Assembly (NCBI GenBank): GCA_026706985.1
Contig: JAPOXR010000008.1
Location: 1 to 37,109 of the forward strand
DNA length: 37,109 nt
DNA from: Paracoccaceae bacterium
GTDB taxonomy: Bacteria; Pseudomonadota; Alphaproteobacteria; Rhodobacterales; Rhodobacteraceae
Direction: 5' to 3'
How positions within the stretch are numbered: the first letter of the stretch is position 1; every line of letters begins with the position of its first letter. Position numbers and translations under genes: made by a program. This document shows positions 7,451-17,400 of this stretch, piece after piece. The notes beneath the pieces were generated by a model that was not told the DNA's origin, searched no databases, and worked only from the letters and a program-made list of their open reading frames with translations.

Positions 7451-9025
7451 TTAGTTCTTCGTGACCTCGTCAAGCAGGAGGAAGAAGGAAGGCTGGAGCG
7501 AGAAGTTGCCGACCCGGTCAGAGGTTACGGCGTTCTGCTTCCAGTTGGCGACGAAGACCCATGGCGCATCCTCCTGTACGATTGTCTGCATTTCCTTGTA
7601 CAGCATGGCACGCTCGTCCTGGTCGGTCGAAGCCCGGGCAGCTTCCAGAAGCTTGTCGACTTCAGGGTTGGAATAGTAGCCGGAGTTGAACCCTCCCTGG
7701 TCGGGCCAGGCCGCAGTCCTGAGCGCGAGGAATGGCAACGTGTCCGGGTCATTGGTCATCCATGCCATCTCGGCCATGTCGGCTTTCCCCTCGAGACCCG
7801 GGTTCACTTCCCCGAGGAAGGTGTTCCATTCATAGGTCTCGATGGAAACTTCCAACCCCACTGCTTCCAGGTCGGCCTGGATGGCGGTGCCCATTGCAAC
7901 CGGGTCCAGCATTCCTGACCCGCCCTCTGTGACAAAGAATGTCAGTTCGGCACCCTCGGCTCCGGCCTCGGCGATCAGCGCACGCGCCTTGTCGGGATCA
8001 TACGGGTAGGGCTGCAGGTTTTCGTTGTAGGCCCAGGCGAATGCCGGAGGTGTCGGGCCGGCGGCAACGGCAGCCGTGCCTTCCAGCACATCATTGACGA
8101 TGGCCTCCTTGTTGATGGCGTAGTTTGCGGCCTGCCGGACACGGACATCGGCGAATGGCCCCTCCTTAGCGTTCAGGATCAGGAACCAGACATGTGGACC
8201 TGCCTGTTCGTGGATGGTGAAGGCATCGCCCTGGAATTCCGATAGTGAAACGGGAGGCACTTCAACCATCAGGTCAATCCCGCCCGCCAGCATTTCGGCT
8301 GTCCGGGTGTTGGCATCGGTAATCGGTCGGAACACCACCGTCTCCAGTGCCGGGGCTCCGTCCCAGTAACCCGGATTGGCTTCTACGACGACCGCCTCGT
8401 TGGAACGCCACTCCACAAATTTGAATGCCCCGGTGCCGGAGGGATTACGACCCACCTCCGAGCCATGCGCCTCCACGGAGGCCGGTGAGACGATCAAGCC
8501 GGTCGGATAAGCCAGGTTGGAGAGGAATGGCGCGTAAGGGGCGTTCAGCGTGAATTGCACTGACATTGAATCGACGACATCGACCGAATTCACGGCCGAG
8601 AAAAAGAAGGACAGCGGGAATGGCCCGGTGTCGTGATACGGATGACCTTCGTCGAGCATCCGGTCAAAGTTGAATTTCACCGCCTCGGCGTTGAAGTCGG
8701 ATCCGTCGTGGAACTTCACCCCATCGCGCAGCGAAAACGTATAGACGGTGCCATCGTCGCTGATGGTCCAGTCGGTTGCCAGCGCCTCCTCGACTTCCAG
8801 CGTACCGTCCCTGTAGCGCACCAGACCGTCAAAGACATTCATCAGGATACGAAAGTCGTTCACTGCGGTGACTGCCGCCGGGTCGAGTGACTTCGGTTCG
8901 GCAATCTGACCAACGATCAGCACATTGGCCGGCGACTGGGCCGATGCCGCTACCGCACCGAGGCCGACAACTGTCGCCGTTGTCGCTGCCAGCAGCACAC
9001 GGCGGGTTATTTCCGAGTGTTTCAT
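7451..9025 (-). CDS. ABC transporter substrate-binding protein, family 5 (peptide type)
   Basis: This 524-residue periplasmic binding protein would capture the imported compound. The first about 29 residues are a signal peptide: charged MKHSEITRRVLL, a hydrophobic core, then AASAQ with a probable cut after ASA. The RR pair resembles, but does not clearly meet, a Tat motif. The mature part has family-5 (DppA/OppA) features: SLDPAAVTAVNDFRILMNVFDGLVRY near the start, TYTFSLRDGVKFHDGSDFNAEAVKF, and YDPDKARALIAEAG. The start ATG at 9025 has AAGAGGA about 9 nt upstream. It is the first gene of a minus-strand operon with three transporter genes. The ligand cannot be inferred from sequence; the enzymes next door suggest peptides or N-acyl/cyclic amino-acid derivatives. 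Confidence 0.92.
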   Translation of the reverse strand: MKHSEITRRVLLAATTATVVGLGAVAASAQSPANVLIVGQIAEPKSLDPAAVTAVNDFRILMNVFDGLVRYRDGTLEVEEALATDWTISDDGTVYTFSLRDGVKFHDGSDFNAEAVKFNFDRMLDEGHPYHDTGPFPLSFFFSAVNSVDVVDSMSVQFTLNAPYAPFLSNLAYPTGLIVSPASVEAHGSEVGRNPSGTGAFKFVEWRSNEAVVVEANPGYWDGAPALETVVFRPITDANTRTAEMLAGGIDLMVEVPPVSLSEFQGDAFTIHEQAGPHVWFLILNAKEGPFADVRVRQAANYAINKEAIVNDVLEGTAAVAAGPTPPAFAWAYNENLQPYPYDPDKARALIAEAGAEGAELTFFVTEGGSGMLDPVAMGTAIQADLEAVGLEVSIETYEWNTFLGEVNPGLEGKADMAEMAWMTNDPDTLPFLALRTAAWPDQGGFNSGYYSNPEVDKLLEAARASTDQDERAMLYKEMQTIVQEDAPWVFVANWKQNAVTSDRVGNFSLQPSFFLLLDEVTKN

Positions 9026-9047
9026 TGGACTATCCTCTTCATATTGG

Positions 9048-9090
9048 TCTAAATTATCATGATTAATTGCATCGTCTCAAATTATCATGA
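9048..9090. promoter_or_regulatory. Divergent promoter region with 12-bp direct repeats
   Basis: The 98-bp gap between the divergent binding-protein (9025) and DUF1028 (9124) genes is AT-rich. It holds two exact copies of AAATTATCATGA, at 9051-9062 and 9079-9090, 28 bp apart, each preceded by a TCT. The first copy is part of a nearly palindromic stretch centred on ATCATGAT (9056-9063). Tandem sites in a divergent promoter suggest a regulator controlling both directions, perhaps the FCD protein at 9796-10554. The regulator assignment is inference. Confidence 0.5.
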
Positions 9091-9123
9091 CAAAATCAAC
9101 TGGATTGTTACAGGAGTGTCGGA

Positions 9124-9783
9124 ATGACCTTTTCGATTCTAGCACATGACCGTGAAACAGGTGTCTACGCCGCAGCCGCCGCTACCGGCAATCTGTGCGT
9201 GGGCGGGTGGGTCTTGCGCGGAGACATCGAATCGGGGCTGGTTGCATCCCAGGGCACGGCACCCAGCACCTTCTGGCGCGACGAGATCATGCGCCAGATG
9301 CACGGCGGCACCGGTGCCGAACTGGCGGTTGAAAGAGTCGTCGGGCCGGATCCGGGCCGCAGGCATCGTCAGATCATCGCGCTTGATGCGGGAGGTTGCA
9401 CGCGGGGTTTCACCGGCGAAGACAGTATCGCCTTCGCCGATCATGTCTGCGACGAAGGATTGGCGGTTGCCGGCAATATGCTGACAGGCCAGGCCGTGCT
9501 CGAGGCCATGATTTCGACCGCCCGCAACAGCCGGCTGGCAATCGTCGAACGGATGCTTGCAGTCCTGGACGCCGCCGATGCGGCGGGCGGCGACACGCGC
9601 GGGCTGGTGTCGGCAGCACTTCTCGTGCTGGACCCGCACCATCCGCCGCTGGATTTGAGGATCGACTGTCATGTCGAACCACTTGCGGCGCTGAAGCAGC
9701 TATGTGACCGGGTCCGGGGACTTCCCTATCGCGGTTGGCTGGACAAGGTTCCCGTGCTGGCTGACAGGACCAGGCACCCGTAG
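9124..9783 (+). CDS. DUF1028 family protein (predicted Ntn-hydrolase-like)
   Basis: This 219-residue protein has the DUF1028 pattern: MTFSILAHDRETGVYAAAAATGNLCVGG at the N-terminus, then LVASQGTAP, and GNMLTGQAVLEAM in the second half. The family is generally thought to have an Ntn-hydrolase-like fold, but no reaction is established that I can cite. The ATG has AGGAG at 9112-9116, 7 nt before it. It is divergent from the importer operon and sits inside a cluster of peptidase- and amidohydrolase-like genes. An amide-hydrolysing or ligand-handling role therefore fits, but it is inferred. The gene is tail-to-tail with the FCD regulator, 12 bp apart. Confidence 0.85.
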   Translation: MTFSILAHDRETGVYAAAAATGNLCVGGWVLRGDIESGLVASQGTAPSTFWRDEIMRQMHGGTGAELAVERVVGPDPGRRHRQIIALDAGGCTRGFTGEDSIAFADHVCDEGLAVAGNMLTGQAVLEAMISTARNSRLAIVERMLAVLDAADAAGGDTRGLVSAALLVLDPHHPPLDLRIDCHVEPLAALKQLCDRVRGLPYRGWLDKVPVLADRTRHP

Positions 9784-9795
9784 CGATCCGGGCGT

Positions 9796-10554
9796 TCAGT
9801 CGACCATGAAGTTCCGGGTAAGCTGGGCTTCCTGCGCAATCATGATCTTCTCCGCTCCCTTCATATGCGAGGTCATGATCAGCCTTGCTTGCTCCGAATC
9901 GCCGTTACGAAGGGATTGGACCAGCTCCAGTTGATGCTCGCGACCCCGCTGCCAGAGTTTGGCACTGGGCGGATCATAGAGGCGGCGATACACGGTCAGG
10001 TCGGTCAGGATGCGGGCCATGAACCCGATTACGAAACCCAGCAGGCGGTTTCCGGCAAATTCCGAGAGCCGGGCATGAAAGGCCAGCGAGGAAATATGCT
10101 GTTCCATCTCCTCTTCGGGGCTGGATGCCGGTTCGGGATGCCGTTCAGCCAGGAATTGCAACTCGTCCAGCTGTTCGCTGGTCAGTTTCCCGGCTAGGCT
10201 GGCAGCCAGTTCCGGCTCCAGCGTCTTGCGCATCTGGTAGATGTCGGAAATCGACAGGTTCTGGAAATAGAAGTAATTCGCCAGCAGCGACCTGGCCCGG
10301 TCGGCAGAAACCTTGTCGATGAAACTGCCACCGCCCGGTCCGGTCCGGGTCACGATCAGGCCCTGTGCCTCAAGCAGCCGCATGGCTTCACGCACGGTGC
10401 CTTTGGAGACCGAAAACAACCTGATCATCTCTGCCTCGTTCGGCAGCTTGTTACCCTGCCTGAGGTCCCGGTCAACGACCCATTGCTTGATCTTGTCTGC
10501 CACACGAACAGGTCGTGACTGCTTCGGACGTGCTGCGAATTCGTTGCTACCCAT
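9796..10554 (-). CDS. GntR-family transcriptional regulator, FCD/FadR subfamily
   Basis: This 252-residue DNA-binding regulator has a winged HTH at residues 17-80: VADKIKQWVVDRDLRQGNKLPNEAEMIRLFSVSKGTVREAMRLLEAQGLIVTRTGPGGGSFI. An all-helical FCD ligand-binding domain (about 95-235) follows. The FCD metal-type residues are recognisable in outline (EQHISSLAFHARLSEFAGN, and a later SHMKGAEK). Such regulators usually repress transport and catabolic genes until a small organic acid binds. It lies between the importer operon and the enzyme genes of the same island, the natural candidate to control both. No clear operator was found in front of its own gene; the tandem repeats at 9048-9090 are the best candidate sites. 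Confidence 0.88.
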   Translation of the reverse strand: MGSNEFAARPKQSRPVRVADKIKQWVVDRDLRQGNKLPNEAEMIRLFSVSKGTVREAMRLLEAQGLIVTRTGPGGGSFIDKVSADRARSLLANYFYFQNLSISDIYQMRKTLEPELAASLAGKLTSEQLDELQFLAERHPEPASSPEEEMEQHISSLAFHARLSEFAGNRLLGFVIGFMARILTDLTVYRRLYDPPSAKLWQRGREHQLELVQSLRNGDSEQARLIMTSHMKGAEKIMIAQEAQLTRNFMVD

Positions 10555-10982
10555 CCATTTCAGGCTGCATCCGTAATCATCGGATCTACATAGTCACTGG
10601 CGGATCGAATGTGTAGGCCAATATTGCCATGACAATTGACGTGGCACGCGGTGATGCAGCGGAATGATGAGGGCGGAGCCGCAACGCCCTGCCGGGAGCC
10701 CGGGATCCAGCCGCTGGTGCCGGACAGGGCAGGGTTTTCCACAGGAAACGTCACCCAGCCACAATGTGTAACTACCCTGTTCCTCCATCCCTTACATGTT
10801 CATACGAGGTACACTCTCACGTGCCGCTCACGAGCAAATTCCCGTGCCAAGCATGCTGAACGGCACGAGAGAGCACGTCTTTCCGGCGAAACCTGTCCCT
10901 GAACCGCCATCGCCTGCGCCTACACAGATCGTGACGCCAGCCATTTTGACACAAGGTTTGGTTTGGAGCGGCAGAATTGAGG
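10555..10982. other. Non-coding gap with an imperfect 13-bp inverted repeat
   Basis: No gene is recognisable here; short open frames on both strands lack family features or good ribosome sites. Two arms, CTCTCACGTGCCG (10814-10826) and CGGCACGAGAGAG (10861-10873), pair with one mismatch across 34 nt. A smaller hairpin (CGTGCC...GGCACG) nests inside. The minus-strand lyase gene ends at 10983, so this dyad could act in 3'-end formation of that transcript, although no T-run follows. A short palindromic ATCCG...CGGAT lies just upstream of the regulator gene. Confidence 0.4.
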
Positions 10983-12455
<1,473 letters not shown>

Positions 12456-12522
12456 CCGTTTTCCTTTCCCTCTTCCTTGCCTGGTCCCTGCCCGCGGGAG
12501 AACATCTCCCGTGGGTTGCTGC

Positions 12523-13674
12523 CTATGACCCCAGTATGACCTCCTCCAGTGACTTTGGATGGTCGGTGATCTGCTCCCAGCCATCTTCGGTGACAATGAA
12601 ACTGTCACCGACCTGGGCCCGGAAAGTCTCGGCTGAAACCGAGCCATCCACGGCCAGCACCATGCCCGGCCGCAGGATCGTCCTGTCGCCGGCCACCAGC
12701 TGGGGCGTTTCGAGATAGCTGAACCCGGTCGCCCTTCCGCAGCGGAACGGCGTGTCGTAACCGGCACCCCTGATGACCTCGGCATAGGCGGCATGAACAC
12801 GCTCGGCAGTCACGCCCGGGCGCAGTGCATCGAGGGCCGCCTGCTGGCTGGCCAAGGCGATTTCGTAAATGCTTGCCTGCGATCCGTCGGCAATATCGCC
12901 GATCCAGAATGTCCGGTCGAAGCCGAGCTTGAACCGATGGAAGTTGGTCATGCCGCAGAAGCAGAGGAACACCGGCTCGCCGCGCCGCATAATGCGTGTC
13001 GATGCCCGGTGGTGGGTCCTCGTAATCGTCTCACCCGAGGCCATGATCTGTAGAAAATGGGAATTCGGTGACATGTCGGCGTCCTCGTAATGGGCAGCCA
13101 GCAGTTCGGCCGCCTTGCGGGTCCCGGCCTCGGCAGTGGCGATGGCCACCTCGAATTCGGCCACGCCGTCGGCGATCGCCGACCGGCCTGCCGCCATCAT
13201 CGCCATTGCCACCAGCCCGGCATGACGGGCCAGCTGCAATTCTTCCTCTGACTTGATCATCCGCATCTGCGCCAGCATGCCGGTTGCCGAGGTCAGCTTC
13301 GCTGACTCCACCAGTTCGCCGACGTAGGCGCGGACGACGGGCGGCATGCATTCCGGTTCGATGGCAACCCGCCCGGCATTCCTGACCAACCCGGGCAGTT
13401 CCTGGCGCCATTCCTCACCAATACCGTCATTCCATGCGGCAATCCGGTTGATCCTGGCCGATGCCCGCGCCGAATTCAGATCGAGTTGCGGCGTGATGAG
13501 CAGGCTGTCACCATCGCCGGTGACGGCAAGGATTGTCGGGCGGCCAAACTCCATGTGCAGGTAGTCGTGGTATCCGGTCAGGTAATAGACATTGTCGTCA
13601 TCGGTGATCAGTGCCAGGTCGATCCCGGCATCATCGAGCCGGGAGGCGAATTCCTGCATCCGTGACGCAAACAT
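12523..13674 (-). CDS. M24-fold protein, creatinase-like, lacking metal ligands
   Basis: This 383-residue pita-bread-fold protein has an N-terminal creatinase-like domain (MQEFASRLDDAGIDLALITDDDNVYYLTGYHDY) and a C-terminal M24 domain (RMIKSEEELQLARHAG...). In metallo-M24 enzymes five ligands (Asp, Asp, His, Glu, Glu) hold two metals. Here the matching places read FLCFCGM, LGFDRTF, GRATGFSY, VLAVDGS and AQVGDS, so all five appear lost. THHRAS keeps a His near where creatinase has a catalytic one. A metal-free hydrolase of creatinase or ectoine-hydrolase style is therefore likelier than a peptidase. The ATG at 13674 has AGGG 7 nt upstream and lies 2 nt after the M20 stop; a GTG at 13680 overlapping that stop is the alternative start. 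Confidence 0.85.
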   Translation of the reverse strand: MFASRMQEFASRLDDAGIDLALITDDDNVYYLTGYHDYLHMEFGRPTILAVTGDGDSLLITPQLDLNSARASARINRIAAWNDGIGEEWRQELPGLVRNAGRVAIEPECMPPVVRAYVGELVESAKLTSATGMLAQMRMIKSEEELQLARHAGLVAMAMMAAGRSAIADGVAEFEVAIATAEAGTRKAAELLAAHYEDADMSPNSHFLQIMASGETITRTHHRASTRIMRRGEPVFLCFCGMTNFHRFKLGFDRTFWIGDIADGSQASIYEIALASQQAALDALRPGVTAERVHAAYAEVIRGAGYDTPFRCGRATGFSYLETPQLVAGDRTILRPGMVLAVDGSVSAETFRAQVGDSFIVTEDGWEQITDHPKSLEEVILGS

Positions 13675-13676
13675 CG

Positions 13677-14831
13677 TCACGCCCTGGCCGGCCCCTGGAC
13701 GGGAAGCCGGTCTCGGACCAATTCCGTCCACAGCGCGGTGCCAAGAGGCAGCAAATCGTCATTGAAGTCATAGTCACTGGCATGGAGCGGTTGCCCGTGC
13801 GCGCCCTCCACTCCGTTTCCGAGCAGTAGCAGACATCCGGGAACGGCAGCGGCAAACTGGGCAAAATCCTCCGAAAAGCTCATCGGCATCCGGTCCGCCA
13901 CGGCGTCGAGTCCGGCCCTTCCGGCAGCTCGCGCGACCGCGGCCACCGGCTCCTCGGCATTGACCGTCTCGATGAATTCGGTCGTGAAATCGATGCTGAC
14001 CGACACGTCATGGGCGGCGGCAATGCTGCTGGTGATGCGGCGCAGATAGTTCTCGATCCTGTCGCGGTCGGACGCACCGCGGGCGCGCACTTCCCCTTTC
14101 AGCACGGCGGTTCCCGGCAATATGTTGCGCTGCCCGTCAGTCCTGAAATCGGTCACCGAGACTACCGCGCCGCTGCCAGGCGCGAGTTTGCGCGAGACGA
14201 TGGTCTGCAGGGCCAGGACGATTTCGGCACCGGCAGTTACCGCGTCTCCGCATGCCTGCGGCATTGAGGCATGGCCTCCCTGGCATCGAAGGGTGAGCAC
14301 GAACAGGCTCTCCGAGGAACAGATCAGGCCGGGCCGGGTCGACACCCGCCCGAGGGGCTCGCCGGGAAGATTGTGGATGGCATAGACTTCGTCGATGGGA
14401 AATCGCTCCAGGACACCTTCGCTGATCATCCGCTTCGCGCCCGTGCCCCGCTCTTCATCGGGCTGGAAGATGAACACGACAGCGCCGTCGAAACCGGGAT
14501 CGGCGGCGAGGGCCCGGCCAGCGCCGAGAAGCATTGTCATGTGGCCGTCATGTCCGCAGGCATGCATGACGCCCGGATTCTCGGACGGATAACCGTGGCG
14601 GCTCTGCTCCCGGATGGGAAGGGCGTCCATTTCGGCCCGCAATCCGATGGCCCGGTTGCCGTGGCCCGATCGCAACACGCCGACCACGCCCGCACCGGTA
14701 TGGGTTTCGATACCCAGCCCCTGCAGGAAATCCTTGATCCGGGCCTTGGTTCGCTCCTCGCCAAGCCCAAGCTCCGGGCAGCGATGAAACTCCCGCCGCA
14801 GTTTGACGAGGTCGATGTCTTCTGCGCTCAT
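13677..14831 (-). CDS. M20-family amidohydrolase (hippurate hydrolase-like)
   Basis: This 384-residue cytosolic metallohydrolase would remove an acyl group from an N-acyl amino acid or similar amide. Metal-site motifs are present: LRAEMDALPI (64-73), HACGHDGH (90-97), QPDEERGTGAKRMISEGVL with the catalytic Glu pair, a lid-domain GGHASMP, and LHASDYDFNDD near the C-terminus. Length is typical of the M20D branch. The ATG at 14831 follows a 127-bp gap from the racemase-like gene. The downstream M24 gene starts 2 nt after this stop, so the two are almost certainly co-translated. In ectoine degradation an M24 ring hydrolase is likewise followed by a deacylase, which makes this pairing suggestive, though the deacylase there belongs to another family. 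Confidence 0.92.
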   Translation of the reverse strand: MSAEDIDLVKLRREFHRCPELGLGEERTKARIKDFLQGLGIETHTGAGVVGVLRSGHGNRAIGLRAEMDALPIREQSRHGYPSENPGVMHACGHDGHMTMLLGAGRALAADPGFDGAVVFIFQPDEERGTGAKRMISEGVLERFPIDEVYAIHNLPGEPLGRVSTRPGLICSSESLFVLTLRCQGGHASMPQACGDAVTAGAEIVLALQTIVSRKLAPGSGAVVSVTDFRTDGQRNILPGTAVLKGEVRARGASDRDRIENYLRRITSSIAAAHDVSVSIDFTTEFIETVNAEEPVAAVARAAGRAGLDAVADRMPMSFSEDFAQFAAAVPGCLLLLGNGVEGAHGQPLHASDYDFNDDLLPLGTALWTELVRDRLPVQGPARA

Positions 14832-14958
14832 GGCAGTCTCCCCCGGATTGCACCGACCTGCGGGAAGTCACACCGGCACCGACCCGGGGCGGGGCCTGGC
14901 AAATGCCAGGCGGCGGCGAGGGGTAAGCGGGTGTTGGCCCCGTCAATTGCAGGGCGGG

Positions 14959-15738
14959 TCAAGGCGGGGAGTCCGGATCATGTGCACCGGCCCGGTGTCC
15001 GGGAAGCAGCGTCCCGCCCTTCTCGGCAAAGATCCGGCCAAATCCTTGCAGCCGGTCGGCAATCCCCGCCCGACGCAGGCAACTCCAGAACTGCGCCTGG
15101 TTGGAGGTGATCACCGGCTTTCCGGTCGCCTCCTCGATTTCGTCGACAACTTCCAACGCCCGGATGCCGCCGCAACTCAGGAAGATCGCATCGGCCGCCG
15201 GCTGGTCAATGGCAACGGCAAAGTCCTTCCAGAATTCCGGCGTGACCTGCCCCATTTCAGTTCCGGTTTTCAGGTTGAGGCCTTGGAAATCGAGAATTTC
15301 GAAGTCATTTCGCAGCAGGAATTCGGCTTCGGCGGTGTTCACCTCGTCAAGATACGGCGTTCCCACCACCAGCCTCCGCACTTCCAGTTCGTTCAGCGCA
15401 TCAACGACTCCCCGGACCAGGCACATGGGCCTTGCCCATGGCGCCCCCCTGGCAATCTCGGCCAACACCCGGTCCTCGCCGATCACGATCGACCCGCTGG
15501 TACAGCTGTAGCTGACAACATCCGGCCTGAGGTCAGGCTGGATCCGGGATGCCGCCTCGGCCATGTCGTCGATATGCCGGGACAGGGTTTCCCGGGTCGT
15601 ATGATCCTCGGTCTTCAGCCGCGTGAAATGCACGGCCACGCCGTCGGGAGCCATGTCGAAAAAATCCGCCTCCGAGGCAAGATCGGTGGACATGAGAATG
15701 AAGCCGAGGCGGGCGCGGTGGTGGCGACCGCCATCCAT
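14959..15738 (-). CDS. Maleate isomerase/Asp-Glu racemase-like protein (EutA-like)
   Basis: This 259-residue protein belongs to the Asp/Glu racemase superfamily, closest in feel to maleate isomerase, arylmalonate decarboxylase and EutA proteins. Two catalytic-type Cys are visible: SYSCTSGS in the N-terminal half and FLSCGGIRALEV in the C-terminal half. The N-terminus RLGFILMSTDLASEADFFDMAPDGVAVHFTR is typical. The start chosen is the ATG at 15738, with GGAG 7 nt upstream; a longer frame to 15786 has no better ribosome site. It opens the minus-strand enzyme run (this gene, M20, M24, PLP enzyme). EutA-type proteins occur in ectoine-utilisation clusters, which supports a role in degrading a related nitrogen compound. 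The exact reaction is unknown. Confidence 0.85.
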   Translation of the reverse strand: MDGGRHHRARLGFILMSTDLASEADFFDMAPDGVAVHFTRLKTEDHTTRETLSRHIDDMAEAASRIQPDLRPDVVSYSCTSGSIVIGEDRVLAEIARGAPWARPMCLVRGVVDALNELEVRRLVVGTPYLDEVNTAEAEFLLRNDFEILDFQGLNLKTGTEMGQVTPEFWKDFAVAIDQPAADAIFLSCGGIRALEVVDEIEEATGKPVITSNQAQFWSCLRRAGIADRLQGFGRIFAEKGGTLLPGHRAGAHDPDSPP

Positions 15739-16445
15739 GACAGGACTCCAGCTCCTCGACGAGACGGACTCACCGGATTTGAACATCTACCATCATCTCA
15801 TACCGTTCCCGGCAACCCTGCCGCCTCCGCAGGAAAAGCAGACCCCGGCAACGATGTCACGCGCAATCGACATCCGGGCCGCCGGCACCTGCCGACACTT
15901 GCCGCCCGACGTCCCTGCGACCGGTTTGACCGGAACAAGGGTTTGATTGATCATCACAACCCGGAAAACCGCATGTCCGCAGCACTGACCAGGGCGGAAT
16001 CGAATGAAGGGCCGACCAGATTGATCGATATGCACTCCTGTCAAATAGAATCAGGGAAGGTCACGGAAATACAGCACCACCTTTTCCGGTGGCCATTGCC
16101 GGTCCTCCGGCATCGGACAAGTCCACTGACTCCCGACAGCCTGTCGAGGATTTGTCCGCGGGCCGGTCAGTAAGTCGTGCTATTGCCCGATGGACGGATT
16201 TAACTTGACCGGCACACAACTTCGCCAGCGGAAACTCTCTGCCGTCAAGGGACGGGTCTCCCCGCGGGGCCGGAATCAGGAGGTGCCTTCCGCCATACCG
16301 GTGACTGAAGAAAACCATTTCACTGCTGTTGTTGATCAGGAAGCCCATGGGTTTGTATTCTGACCGGATTTTCTTGCAGCCACCGGCGACGGCAAGCAGT
16401 ATTCGGACAATGTCCTTGGTGAAGAACCATAGGAGTAGATGACTG
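15739..16445. other. Sparse intergenic region
   Basis: No confident gene is present in these roughly 700 bp. A plus-strand frame at 16190-16363 (57 codons, starting MDGFNLTGTQLRQRKL) and an overlapping minus-strand frame reading IRSEYKPMGFLINNSSEM have protein-like composition, but I recognise neither. A short CCACC...GGTGG hairpin lies near 16078-16093. The promoter of the minus-strand enzyme run should lie just right of 15738 but shows no clear consensus. Confidence 0.4.
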
Positions 16446-16952
16446 GTGAAGAACGGGCTGGAAACCATCGTCGATGATGGCTCCCGTATCCTCATACTGG
16501 GATCCTTGCCGGGAGATACCTCGTTGGCAGCGGGCCGGTATTATGCCCATCCCCGCAACCGTTTCTGGCCGATTCTCTCCCGCGCCTATGACGAGCCCAT
16601 CGAGGCGGATTACCGGTCAAGGCTGTTGTTCCTGCGCAGACACAGGATTGCTCTGTGGGATGTGCTGAAGGCCGCTGAGCGGCGCGGAAGCCTCGATTCG
16701 AACATCCGGTCCCCTGTCGTCAACGACCTTGCGGCCCTGATCCGGAACCACGGGCAGATCAGGGCGGTTGGACTGAACGGAGCGAAGGCCGGGTCGTATT
16801 TCAGCCGGCACTGGGGCCAGCATTCCGTCTTTTCGTCGAACGATATGCGCATATGCCGCCTTCCATCCTCGAGCTCGGTTCCGGGACGACACGTCAAGTC
16901 ATTCGAAGAGAAAGTCCAGGCCTGGCGGGAATTCCTGAACCCGGTCACATAA
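16446..16952 (+). CDS. DNA-deoxyinosine glycosylase-like (uracil-DNA glycosylase superfamily)
   Basis: This 168-residue protein has the small base-excision glycosylase pattern of the HDG/MUG-like branch. The active-site strand reads ILILGSLPGDTSLAAGRYYAHPRNRFWPIL, with the G-x-x-PG turn, a Tyr and an Asn in HPRNRFW. The closing motif is LPSSSSVPGRHVKSFEEKVQAW, where relatives have LPSTSP. Members remove deaminated bases such as hypoxanthine or uracil from DNA. The start is the GTG at 16446, with AGGAG at 16431-16435; an ATG at 16439 is out of frame. It is alone, flanked by a non-coding region and a dead gene, so it gives no operon context. Confidence 0.85.
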   Translation: MKNGLETIVDDGSRILILGSLPGDTSLAAGRYYAHPRNRFWPILSRAYDEPIEADYRSRLLFLRRHRIALWDVLKAAERRGSLDSNIRSPVVNDLAALIRNHGQIRAVGLNGAKAGSYFSRHWGQHSVFSSNDMRICRLPSSSSVPGRHVKSFEEKVQAWREFLNPVT

Positions 16953-16995
16953 CGGGTGCCCATACCACACCGGACTGGAAGCGCGGGCCTTGGGC

Positions 16996-17243
16996 TCAGC
17001 GGCCAGTCTCGCCGGCTGGCACGGGATCGGCATCCTGGATGCCGGTGGCGACAAGGGTGTTGGCCGGACGGATGTTACGAAAATACTGCCCGTGGATGCC
17101 AGCGACGTTCCAATGCATCGGAATGAGCACGCGCCGGTCCGCAAGGCCTCGACGATTGCCTCTGCCTGATCGGATTCAAATCCCTTGGCATTGAGTTGGG
17201 AGTAACCGCCAAAGTATTGAAGGATGCCTCGGTCAAGTCTCAA
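16996..17243 (-). pseudogene. C-terminal remnant of an MBL-fold metallohydrolase, frameshifted
   Basis: On the minus strand one frame reads ILQYFGGYSQLNAKGFESDQAEAIVEALRTG. Near 17125 the coding sense moves to another frame, reading VLIPMHWNVAGIHGQYFRN and IRPANTLVATGIQDADPVP up to a TGA at 16996-16998. Joined, the pieces look like the last about 80 residues of a metallo-beta-lactamase-fold hydrolase of the UlaG-like kind, with PMHW carrying a metal-ligand-type His. The N-terminal two thirds are missing; upstream lies the GntR operon promoter. This is a dead fragment, probably left when the neighbouring operon was inserted or rearranged. Confidence 0.7.
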
Positions 17244-17400
17244 TCCCTACCCAAGGTAATTGTTCTACCCCCGGATTGTTCGAAGGACGGGCCTCTTTCA
17301 GGCGGTGCCTGACTGCACAAGTGAATGTCTGAACTGTTTCAGATTCACCTGCTTGATTGCTGCGCGTGCAATCCGTGCACGGTTGCCGGTTAATTGCTTG

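Noticed and set aside
12456-12800. Longer N-terminus for the PLP enzyme (to 12800)
   Set aside because: It overlaps the conserved C-terminus of the M24 protein in another frame, and its sequence is low-complexity; the ATG at 12455 has suitable purines upstream.
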